64,000 nt of DNA, taken from Brienomyrus brachyistius (Eukaryota > Chordata > Actinopteri > Osteoglossiformes > Mormyridae). The stretch spans positions 7,555,001 through 7,619,000 of the forward strand of contig NC_064554.1 of assembly GCF_023856365.1 (NCBI RefSeq), in the 5' to 3' direction. The notes under the pieces were generated by a model that worked only from the letters and a program-made list of their open reading frames with translations, did no database searches and was not told the DNA's origin. The position numbers were made by a program, and so were the translations under genes. Below are positions 1 to 11,500 of the stretch, one piece after another (the stretch's first letter is position 1; each line of letters begins with the position of its first letter).

Positions 1-764
1 CTGCGGCTTCATCACGCTGTTCAGGCGGCAAGTTTGCGGGTTTGAGCAAAAGGACATTTTTAAGTAAGAAAATCAGGCCGGACGTTAATCCATCCTTCTG
101 CCATGCTTCCGTTGTTCATAAGCACTTATCCAGCACAGCGCTAAGTTAGTCCTGCAGCCTATCCCAGGAAGCACAGCTCACACACGCTGATAATCGTGCA
201 TAATCGTGTTCAATTTAGACACCAATCTATCCTTATTATTAGATGGTTTCGGACTATAGGGAAGCATGAGGAAACGGACATTAAATCCAAACTCCACAAA
301 CAGAGGTACTGATTAGGCACTTAATGGGTTCCCAGTCCTTCCGATATTCTTCACTCGGAGCTGCGGGAATATTACGGGACCCCGGACTGAGGACGTTGAG
401 CGGGATACACTGCTTCTGTTAGTCAGTCTCTGTCCGTTTGGGCCCCAGTGTTACACCTCTGAGCCAATTTTAGAAACAGCATTTGCAAAATCAGCAAGTA
501 AGCGACCCGTGGCCTTTCGGTCTCATCTTTTACTGCTGTCTGTGTATGTGCCCTCGCTTCTCCTGGCAGGCATCTCTCTCACATTTTAGAGTCTGTGCCC
601 AAAGTGCTGTCACCGGTAGGTTAATCATTTCAGACGCTCTCGCCATAACTGCTCCATTTGTCTCTAACCTCTCGTAAGTCATCGGCGTTATTTTGTTAGG
701 ACGGATTTAATGTATTGGATTTAGTTCTCGGGCCACTGCTTTGCCCGTGGTTTACGACTGGCCC

Positions 765-766
<2 letters not shown>

Positions 767-843
<77 letters not shown>
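767..843. repeat. (TG)n microsatellite
   Basis: About 38 uninterrupted TG units. It produces spurious Cys-Val and Thr-His reading frames on the two strands that should not be called genes. Confidence 0.98.
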
Positions 844-846
<3 letters not shown>

Positions 847-1384
847 TGTGCACGCGTGCACGTTTGGTGCTGGGATCCCCACAAAAAGTACTGCTAATTA
901 GACTCAATTTGACTCAGCACTGGTACGACCTGTAAACATCCGTCAGTTCCGTCCTCCTCACACGTGTCTAATTGTGTGTGTTTATTTGCCCCCTCCCACC
1001 CCCCCCCGTACCATTTATCATGCAACCTCGGGATGCCTGGTTCAGCCCTGTGAGTGGATATCTCTTAGAATCAGGTCAGACAGGAGCAGAATCGATCTGC
1101 CTTTTCATTCTCCACAGGGGGGGAAAAAAATCAACCTGTGTGTCAAGTAATCGAGCTGCCCCCACGAGTGACCCCCCCCCCCCCACCTCCACAGCCACCG
1201 GGCATGAAGCCAGCATGTGGCTGTGCTGGGGGTGACGCATCAGCGGATCTCTGGGCACCGATAAAGGGCCCCCTGGGGGTCGTCTAACTGCCCACATTGT
1301 TCAGTCCATCTCAGATTCTTATTCTTATTCGAGAATCTCGATTTAAACTTACAGTTGGGAATCCTCTAATTGTGTACAGGGGGG

Positions 1385-1585
1385 GCCTGGGATCTGTCCA
1401 GACAAGGCTGTAAGGCTGGAGTATGTTCTGGATGGGCTGCTGATCTATCACAGGGCACAAAGACACACACACACACACACACGCACACACACACACGCAC
1501 ACACACACACACACACAGTTATACATTACAGGCAATTTAAAGATGTCTGTGGACTGCTGCTGGACCCCCATGTGACAGGGAGGGT
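1385..1585 (-). repeat. tRNA-SINE 3' fragment interrupted by (CA)n
   Basis: Read on the minus strand this resembles the 3' half of the SINE seen complete at 51,921-52,214: the 'gtggactgctgctgg' and 'atcacagggcaca' segments match its conserved body. The internal CA stretch (1462-1519, with two ACG interruptions) has expanded from the short CA run this SINE family carries. It is diverged and 5'-truncated. Confidence 0.6.
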
Positions 1586-2190
1586 ATGACATACAGGGCA
1601 GAGACTAACTTAACAAACATCAAACAGTAAGAGTTGATCCTCCTCCTTATCGTCTCTGGCTTGCCGAGTGTGTCGGAGTGGATGAGTCCTCTCATGGTGT
1701 TCTGCCCCTAACCGCCTGTTCCATAGTTTCTCATTAGCGTGCTAATTGCATCATCAGATTCCTTAATGATCAGTGTAGGTTCTAATGATCATTGCTGGTA
1801 CTGATTATTTGTCGCCCTACAGTACCAATGATACGGGGACACTGACCTGACTGGGGGTGGCGACCAGTTCACCGGTGACCTCGACCCTTGTGATCTCTCC
1901 CTTCCTGGAGCTCCTTTTAGGAATCCCAAACCGCATTGCCCCCTCCTTCCCTTCATCTGCCTCCTTACTTTAACTGCTGCGACGGCTAATTTAAGGAGAG
2001 CAGTGTGTTTTTACATCAGATTAGCATAATTGCTGCAGGATTCCTGCATGACCAATAATACGTAGTTCAACTAGGTGAACTGTAAATGATGGCAAGTTGC
2101 ATTATTAATGAGATTAACACACTGTGGAGGAGCACCAGGAGTTCAGCCGTCTGCGACAGGAGATGGGGCATCTGCTAGATGGGAAAATGA

Positions 2191-2337
2191 GACGGGGGAG
2201 GGTGTGGCCTTGACGGTGGAGGGTGTGGCCTTGATGGGGGAGGGTGTGGCCTTGATGGGGGAGGGTGTGGCTTTGATGGGGGAGGGTGTGGCTTTGACGG
2301 GGGAGGGTGTGGCTTTGACGGGGGAGGGTGTGGCTTC
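2191..2337. repeat. 21-bp minisatellite, about 7 copies
   Basis: The unit is approximately GGGGGAGGGTGTGGCCTTGA plus T, repeated about seven times with scattered C/T substitutions that define two unit types (GGCCTTGA early, GGCTTTGA late). As the period is divisible by three it yields an open frame (Gly-Glu-Gly-Val-Ala-Leu-Met) and a Pro/His frame on the other strand, neither a real gene. It lies about 130 bp upstream of the first TTYH3 exon in the window. Confidence 0.95.
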
Positions 2338-2465
2338 AGTACCTCAGGTCTGACTGGAAGTGGCATGAAAGAGCAGAGCTGCCACAGACGGAGGCGAATG
2401 CCTCTCTTCCCGGAAGTCGCATTTGTGCTGTTTCTCTAACCATTTCGATCACCTTTTCTTCACAG

Positions 2466-2521
2466 ATATCCTCCAGTACTACCTGGTATGCAGTGTGGGT
2501 CACGCAAACCCCTTCCAGCAG
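2466..2521 (+). CDS. TTYH3: TTYH3 exon A (first in window)
   Basis: Flanked by tcttcacag and gtacaccg. The first two bases complete an Asp codon from the previous exon. Encodes (D)ILQYYLVCSVGHANPFQQ, part of the large extracellular loop, and ends in phase 0. Confidence 0.96.
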
Positions 2522-5500
2522 GTACACCGTCATTTATTTATCATCTTTTCTTCCTCGCTGTCCTGTTCCATGTGCTGTGTGCCTTCCTACTTCCTGGTGA
2601 CTAGTAGTCCACATGAATGCATAATGAGAACCAAATCATTTTAATAAATGATGTAATGCAGGAATCACAGCATGGTTCATTGTTTTAATCCCGCTGTTAC
2701 GTTTTGCTGTAATCGTCCGAACGTACTGTAGCAGAAAATGCCCGACCTGTAGGATGAATGCATGTTTCCCGCCATTGCCCAACCATCAGTGTGTCATCTG
2801 CTTCTTTGTCATTTCGGGGAGCAGCTCTCCATGGGATCGTTCAGATGCAGTGTGGCGAATTTGTAATACGCACCTCTTGGTTGGTGGTGAAGGGGTTTAT
2901 ATTGGCAACCAGTGCTTGAGCTGTGCTCCCAGCATACACAGGGTGCTGAGGTTAACTCGCTGTCACCAAGACAAAAACATCCTTGCCTTGGCTTGGAGAC
3001 TTTCAGAAATGGGTCAAAGGTAACAAGAAGGTTCTACTTGTATTTGGGTTGGAGAGGGGCGATTTTATTTCCTCATACGGAACAATTCTGTGAATAATAA
3101 AACGATGACAGGCATGTTGGGAGTCAGTGTGGCATTTGGTGTGATTCCACAGCGATGGGCCATGTCTGTGTTACCCTTGCAGTTTCAATAAACTTGCCCA
3201 GTCCCAAGTTTCTCAAACTTTAACTGGGAGGCTCCATATACCCCCCCCCCATGTTTATTGGGATTTTGTTTTTAATGAGCCTTTTCCTGCGATATGTGAC
3301 AGGCTGAGCTGTGACTGTTTTTTTAGAAGCTGTCAGGAAGCCACAAAGCTCTGGTGGAGATGCAGGATGACATTTCGGAGCTGCTGCGCTCAGCTGTGCG
3401 GGAATTTCCGAAGACCAAGGTAAGCATGTGCGTCTGCGTCGCTGGGAAAGGCCAGCGAACGTCAATATAAATCTGCTACAAATGGAGAAAATTTCAGACT
3501 CTTGGCCATCTATCGAGAGCAGATCGTCCCACCAGATGTGGCGTTGTTCAGTGGGAGAGCTGAGGAACGCCGTTTCGGAAAGTCTCCATGAACCCAAAAG
3601 TGTCATCGAGGGGATGTTCTGCCAGCTCGATCGATGTCAACATGCATGAGTCAATCTTCAGAAAGAGACAAATCTGTCCTACATGGCAGGTCAAGAAGGA
3701 AGAAGACTACTGGATCAGTGCTATTTGGAAGGATGAAGCAAAAGTGGAGTTGGTGACGATGCCAGTCGTCGCATTGGGCTGTAAAGAAAAAGTAAAACTG
3801 TCTGAGTAAAAGACCCTTATGGTAGCTGGAAAGCTCGGTCATAGAGGCTTTATGGCCTGGGGCTGCTTTGCTGCCTCAGGGTCCAGCCATTTGTCCATCA
3901 GCGCGTCATCCATGAATTACTCAGAGAATGCGAGGCCATCTGTCAAAAATCTGAAGCTGAACTGCAAGTGGACAATGGCACTAAACATGAGAACGGCTCA
4001 GTTAAGAAGAAACAAATGCTTAGGGAAAGTCAAACCTCAGATCATAACCCTACAGAAATAACGCAAAAGGCGGTACTTTAAAGAAAGCCCCTTAAAGCTG
4101 GCAGAAGGGGATCTGTAAGGAAAAGTGGGCCAAGATTTCTCCAAGTAGATGTGCGAGTTATGAGTCACAAAAATGGATTTCTACCCAAGGATTTCAAAAA
4201 TATACGATTACTAAGCATAATATTCAGCGTAATTTCAGACCACCTTTCCGTACCAATGTTGTTGAACTGAATTATCCATGCATCCAAATATGCCCCCATC
4301 CCTGACACTCCATTGCCTTTCTTCCACAGGGGAGTCTGGAGATGATCCAGGGCGTCCTGAACACCACAGAGATCGGCCTTCACCAGCTCACCGCCCTGAT
4401 TGACTGCCGCAGCCTGCACATGGTGAGCAGGCCTCACGCCCTCTGCCAGTTGTTCTATTTCATGTGCTGCAAGACGCTTTGACATCCGGCTCCTGTTTCT
4501 CATTGAGGAGGCCTGCTGTGCTTTTCCAGGTGATGTAATGATTCTGAAGCTTATCGATTGGAATGTTTCCTGGTCTATGGGGTTTTCCGGTGCCTTCGGA
4601 AGTCGGAAGGGTATCATGCTAATGTGGAGTGCTGATGGATTGTACGTGCTTTTGTGCGATTCTGTGTGTGCTTAGTGAACAGGTCTGGGTCATCGTTTTC
4701 GAATTTAGCAGAGAATCTGGAGGGCGGTGGTGATGTCTGCGTACCTACACTCTGTGATGGACAGGAGCTCCTATCACACTGTACCACACATGCCCCACCC
4801 CCCACCCCCAGTCCTCTTGAAGCTTCTTCCTGATCTGTTTTTCTGGTGCGCAGCTGGGAGCATCTGTGTTCGTTTGAGTGAGCCTCACGTCACAGCAGCT
4901 CATCCGCTCTGTATTCGTTTGATCTCGTCTGCGTCTCGACCCGTCTGCCTGCATCTGTTCGGTCGCTCAGTCTGTGCGCTGCCGGCAGTGCCAGAGGACA
5001 TTAGCGTTAGCTGTGATCCAAAAGAGACACCCCCCCTCCCTTAAGGGAACAGGAGATATCCATCGCACTTTGTTGCAGAGGGCTGTGCCCTTTGTGCATT
5101 GAGGTAGGGGCACTGGAAGACCCATTACGTCATATTCCTAGCTAATACCTCTGCCATCTAGCATAGTGTGAAATCCTTTTCATCCAGAAGAGCTGGTGGA
5201 CGTACTTTTGTGGCATGCTGTTTAATTTTTGTCAGGCAAGCTGATCGGAAAGTGGCTAACATTTTAATATTGCAAGTGGGGAAAATTCCAGATATGCGGA
5301 ATATTTCAGTTATATATTTTGGGCGTCCGCATTGAAGTAAAATTGATGAATTAGTACTTTGTTATATAAATCACATCTGGTGGATTGGCGGTGAGAAAAG
5401 CCAAGCAGGCAGTTGTATTTATATAAAAACTGACTTTGTTTGGTGCAAACAAATTCAGAGTAAAGGCTGGGTTGTGATGACGTTCTCCCAGGGGCTTCTG

Positions 5501-8500
5501 ACCAGCATTAAATGCCATAGTCAGTAGCTCTTATCTCTGCAAAAACGAGCCGTGATTTCCTGCAACGTGCGAACAAATCGGCTTCCTTCACACGGTGACA
5601 TGTTGATGAAGATTTAAGGAAGTCTGTCTGATCTACATTGGTAATGCGCCAAGCTCCAGGTCTACCTACCTGATACAGGAGAGCCTGGCAGAGGATGCTG
5701 GCTTTGTGTCCTTCACCAATCCACTTACCTTGACCTGGAAAAAAATTGTAAGCTATTTTAGGGTCTTCCGTGTATGTGAATGTCTTTAAAGATCTGTAGG
5801 AAAGTGCATAAAAAATGAAATAGACGTGTCCCATGCCTCTGCTGGAATGTGTTGGATGCTGGATGCAGGGTTTAGGTCTTTTCTGTTGGCAGGATTACGT
5901 CCAAGCTGTAACAGGCCTGTGCTATGATGGTCTGGAGGGCCTCATCTACCTGGTGCTCTTCTCCTTCGTCACGGCTCTCATGTTCAGCTCCATCGTGTGC
6001 AGCGTACCGCACACCTGGCAGACCAAGAGGTAAGGCCCCCTTCCCCAGTTTCGTCAGCTTCCTGCTGCCTTATGTCAAGCCCCCCGCCCCCCTCGCCCCC
6101 ACCCACTCAAATGCCTTTCCCTTGTGCGAGGTTTTGGCCACAGAGTCCGGCAGACGATCCAGGAGTTTTCTGAGGTTTAATTAGATCGCCATGGGCTCTT
6201 CCTGATCAGAGCATCACTGTAACACTCCTCTGTACCCATATCACGAATGCAGTGCGCGAAGAGGTCACGGCTTGAATCGCTTTCATAAAATACCCTTTTT
6301 TACCTCAGACACCTTTCAGCTACAGTAATCCCTCTATTTGCTTTTCAGTCTTTCATCCTCGATAGAGTTGCAGGGAAGCGTGTGGTGGGGGGCTGGAGCC
6401 TCTCCCAGGCAACATAAGGCACAAGGCAGGGGTACATCCTGAATGTTATGCCCCTCCATTACAGGGCACAGGCATGCACACACGCGCATCGTCACACACA
6501 CCGGACAATTTGGATATGTCAGGTCACCTAAGGGCATTTGGGAGGAAGTCTGTATGACATGGGGGGGGGGGGTGGTGGCTACAAGCTGCACGCATAGTGG
6601 GGGCTTCGAAGGTGCAAGACTACCGTGCTACCCAATGGGCCATCATTCAGTGTCTGTTTTATTTTGTTGTTTTGTGTTCTTTTTGTCTGGTTGATTGCTT
6701 TGTTGATTGATTATCCTCATTACCAGACTCTTACAAGCAACTATAATCAAAGTGAGCAGGTTTCTTGCCTCTTAAGATGCACCAGAGAACATGTGGGAGG
6801 AAGTCTGTATGGCGGGGCGGGGGGGGGGGGGGGGGGGGCATGCAAACTGCACGCAAACTGGGGGGGTTGAAAGTGCAAGACAACAGTGCTTCCCAGTGAA
6901 CCACCATTCACTGCTTGTTTTGTTTTGCTGTTTTGTTTAGTTTCGTTTGCTTGATTGCTTTATTGATTGATTATCCTCATTACCAGACACAAGCAACTGG
7001 AAGCACAATGAATGGATTTCCTGCTTCTTAAGACACTCCAGATCAGTATCACCGGTGATCCTTTCTGTTCAGAAAGGCCTTTACTCACTTTTGTAAGATA
7101 CAGTTTGTTTCAAGCTGCCTGCCCACTGCCACCCCTGAGTTCAGCATAAGTGTTCGACCGTGACCGTGGAGATAAAGCCATTTCTGAAGGCTGTGAGTGC
7201 TGTTCGTGAACGGACCTGTGGTCTGCCCCTCTTCTCTCCAAATCCCCATCTAGAAGATTACATTATGCTCTTAAAACGTGACTCCGTCCTCTTTAAATTC
7301 TCAAAAAGGTGATGCCGCCCTCTGCAGGCGCACGGGGGTACTGCGCTCATAGCGTCGCCGCCGCACTGCCAGGCTCTGCTTAGCTTAACGATGGGGCTGC
7401 CCTGTTAACATTCTGCATTTCCGCACTGCGGTGCGCAAGGCGGGGTAATGATGGGCTCTGTCACTGACTGCGTGTCAATTACAGAATGTGAAGACGCAAC
7501 ATGTTTACGAAGCTGCTTAAAAATAATTAAATTACCTCTGATTGCCACAATGTGCTCCGAGGCTTGAATTACTCATTAGTGTTAAGGTACATATTGTTTT
7601 TACAGTTAAGACGGAAGCATTTTTTGCTACTTGGTAATAATTGACCCCAGTGTAATTGCACTGCTACGAAGGGTTTTATTTAGATCTTCAGCTGCTAATC
7701 GGATATCGTGACCATTTCCCTTTTCGGAATGATGACTCTAGTGTGAACATTGTGAACCCCGTGGCTATCAATCTGACATACACATTCCCCACCCCCCCCC
7801 CCCCCCCCCCCCCCAACAGCCGACATCAAGATGGGCCCCATCTGTACCCCAGAGCCCCTCTATTTATGAATGCAACGTATTCTTAGCCCAATGATAAACT
7901 CGCTAATCCTAATTAATGCCAGTGTGTCAGCGGTCAATATGCACTTTAATCTATAACAACATGTAAATAAATAGCGCTGCAGAGCCGTGGTAATCTCCGA
8001 CATGCTGTATTGCAGTATAGTTTTATTGATACCCTAATTTAAGTAATTGAGATGAAAGGCTGTTGAATGCTGTTAGAGGAACAGGGTTGAATAAATCGTA
8101 GGAGGAACGTCTCATCCAGGAAGCCAGTAATCACGTCATGACAGTCACGACAGCGTGGCAAAGCGTGACTGCTGCTACTGCGGAGTTTGGCAGCCGTCCC
8201 CACTGCTTGGCTTTCCCAGTATGACCACATGTAGATAATCCCAGCCAGTTTGTCTATTTATGTCTGGCAAGGGCGGAGGATGGACCTCCTGAAGGAAGCT
8301 GTAATACCTATCGTGACCACTAGGTGCAGACAAACTTCACTATGAATGATTGCGATTTGTGTTGTATTTCATTTTGAATCTCTTTTTTTTGGCAAAGAAA
8401 ATTGAAAGCATTTCCAGGTCACAAAGCATGACCAGGAGTTGTAATTTAAGCCTGAGATAACAGGATTATTTTTTGATGGAAAGCTGCAATTAGTGATATG

Positions 8501-11500
8501 TTCCTGTTTATTTTCCTTTTCTGTAACCCCTCCATTAAAACGGGATTTAGTATATACAAAAATCTAAAAGAAATATTTTAAGTTTGCGTCTGGTGTAGAG
8601 TGTGTCGCGGTCACTTTAATTTTTTTCACTCATTTTTTGGCCTGAAGGAACGACGATGAAGGAGAGGAGGAGTCGATGGGCCGCGGTAACAGGCCGCCAC
8701 ATGATAACCTGTACCGCGTGCACATGCCCAGCCTGTACAGCTGCGGGAGCAGCTACGGCAGCGAGACCAGCATCCCGGCCGCAGCCCACACCGTCAGCAA
8801 CGCGCCCGTCACTGAGTACATGTGAGTCTTCCACAGCGCCCCCACCTGGCAGAATAAGCCCTCTAGTCCAGCCTTTTCCAACCCGGTACTTGGGGACCTG
8901 CAGATGGTCTACGTTTTTTCTCCTCCCTCCCAGGTCCCTACTTGGAGCAGAAATGTGGACTTTCTGCAAGTCCCTGAAGACCGGGTTAAGAAACACTGCT
9001 GTAGTCTGTTCTCATGTTCAGACAGACCTTTCCTCTTTGGGTCCATCTCATACCTCGTCCTTACCGTTTTTACCTGGTGCTGGCTAAGGATTAACTTTGG
9101 TGTCCTACATGGTGCAGAATCTGCTCTTGTCGTGTTGTCTTAGTGGGCACAATTAGTATAAACAGATATCAAAATTTATGTATAGCTGTCAGTTTATGGT
9201 TCCGGAATCCCTTTGACTGAAATGCAATCATTATAATGCACCGTGCATGTGAAATATGTTTTTAGAGCATGTTAACTTTTTGTGTGTTCCAGTGGCACGT
9301 ATATAACTTTGTATATCACAGATCAGATGTTTGTAAACACATCAGTGTGAATTTCCTTCCCCAGTTTCTGATATTCACTACTTGTGCATCCAATGGATAA
9401 GTCATTGAGGATTTAACTGCAGCGCCCCCTACAGGTTGAACTTGACATTGCGACTCCTTTCTGTATTGTGACGCAGGACCCAGAACGCAAACTTTCAGAA
9501 CCCCCGGTGTGAGAACACGCCGCTGATTGGCAGGGAGTCTCCCCCACCCTCTGTAAGTGTGGCCGCTTTGTCCCCCTCCATCACGGCAGGTATTTGGGCA
9601 GCCATCTTAGCTTAAATACGCTTCCCAGGTCTCTGCACGTTTATTCATCGCGGTTATATACACAGTTCTGTGCAAAAATGTTAGGCATTCAAATGAGCTT
9701 CATGTTGGTGTAAATCCATGATGTCATGTCTGTCAATATGTGTCAGCTCGCCTATTTCAAACCCTCTCCTGAAGTCACCCCAGCATTTGAAATATCAATG
9801 CAGTACATTGATGTGTATTCGGATCGACCACTCGCACCTTGTATGACTAAGTAGTACCTCATTGACTTAATTAGATTTAGAATTAATTTAGCTAATTAAA
9901 TGAGCTGGTGGTGAAATTTGCGAGAGACAGAATAGCTGAGGTGCCCCTGAGGAGATGTTTGGGCACCAAAGTGGTGTTCATCTAGCCATCCAACTAGATA
10001 TCAGTACGTTCTTGAAGAATACGAGAAATTCCTTTTTTTGTTACTGTTAATTTACATATATTCTAATGTTTTATATTGTTTTTTTTCCCCCCTGAGCACA
10101 TATACACTTATTACGGAGATAAACAGCTTTACACATTATTCTTTGACTGCCTAAGACTTTTGCAATGCTGAATGTAACATTCTCGCTAATTATTTCCCAT
10201 TAATACACTGAAGTTTTGCTCTAGTTTAAGTCTGGCTTCTGCTTTAAGCTTTTCCTAAATGCACTTAAATTTATTTAAAGTGCCTGACAGTGCTGCAGCA
10301 GTCATAATTTAATGCTTCTTTGCAGCTTACGTATGTTTTATGCAGCTGAAGTTCAAAAGTCTGTGTGTGAATCCATCCGTATGGCATCTCAGCCTTGAAG
10401 CTAAAGAGAATGGAATTGAGAGCCTGTCTTTTATCCCTGAATCCAGTTTGGTTCTGTTAGCTGGAGGTGTTCAAGTCGTGCAGTGCGGATGTCAAAGCCC
10501 AACCTTCACTGTTTAATTGTGATCCCATTTTCCAGAAGCACCCAAGTGACCAAGCAAATGTAATGGGCCTCTGATGCAACAGAGATTAAGGGCCTTAATC
10601 AAACTTAGCCAGTTATGGGCCTCGGAGCCAGTGTCCATTTTGCAGAGCTAAATGGGCTGTTTTAGCGTTTGGGTCACTCACCGGTAGCTTTAATTATCGA
10701 TTAGATGGTAATTACCTAATCCCCGGTAATTTGTGAAATAAGCAGGCCTCGCCCATACTGAGAAATCTTTGAGGAATTCAGCTGTGCAGATGTAATCAAG
10801 AAAAATAGATGAAATGTCTTCTACCGCAGTAATAGTGCCATATTATGTACTCTGTGTAATTGTAGATTAGCTGAGTTCCTGTGTGTTCAGTACAGATAAA
10901 GACCCCTCCCCCCTGCCCCCCCCCCTCCCCAAACTCTCCAGCCTCCACTTGTCAGGTAACCAAGCCAACCTGGCTCCCCCTGCCTCGCCTTCACACTTTA
11001 GTCATCCTGCATCCCCACACACCCACACCCTCCACCACCAGCTCTACCTTGTTTGGGCAGCACGTGACCTGTCACCCTCGGTGTTGCAGCGGAAGGTGCC
11101 CCATATGTCTGTGCCGTATCTGTCTATCTTCATGCCATTAAGATGGCCGCCCTTCTTCGTTTCATTCGTTCACTGTGAGAATTGAGCATTTCCATGAGAA
11201 TCCCAGCGTGAAGCGCTTGCGATGGGTACTGACGTAAACCTCACCCCCTGCCAGATTGCAGCTTTTCTTACACTCAGCTTGGGGACGGCTGATCCACCTA
11301 AATGGCTCCATCAGGCTCTACGGCATGTAAAATGGGACAGTTTTCGTCCCGGTCCCATCAGAATTAAGGGTTTGCATTTACGGTGGCTGAACATGCATCT
11401 TCAGGTTCTGCTCATATTTCGCATACGTAATTCTGATTTGTGCATTTTGTGTCTTTTTTTTTTTAACTGTACCAAAAGCATAGCTTAAACGCTGAGGTGA

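Larger units (their letters stand above)
1..2465 (+). other. TTYH3: Presumed TTYH3 intron, upstream of first exon in window
   Basis: No coding exon is recognised here. The next TTYH3 exon starts in phase 1, so an upstream exon ending in G must exist. I looked for the preceding conserved segment (the human SDFCVDP region) and did not find it, so it probably lies left of the window. The stretch holds a (TG)n run, a SINE-like fragment with an expanded (CA)n and a 21-bp minisatellite, described separately. Confidence 0.6.

Noticed and set aside
696..935. Cys-Val and Thr-His repeat reading frames on both strands
   Set aside because: They are translations of the (TG)n tract, with no start context or conservation.
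2108..2366. Repetitive GEGVALM and Pro/His-rich frames
   Set aside because: By-product of a 21-bp minisatellite whose period is a multiple of three.
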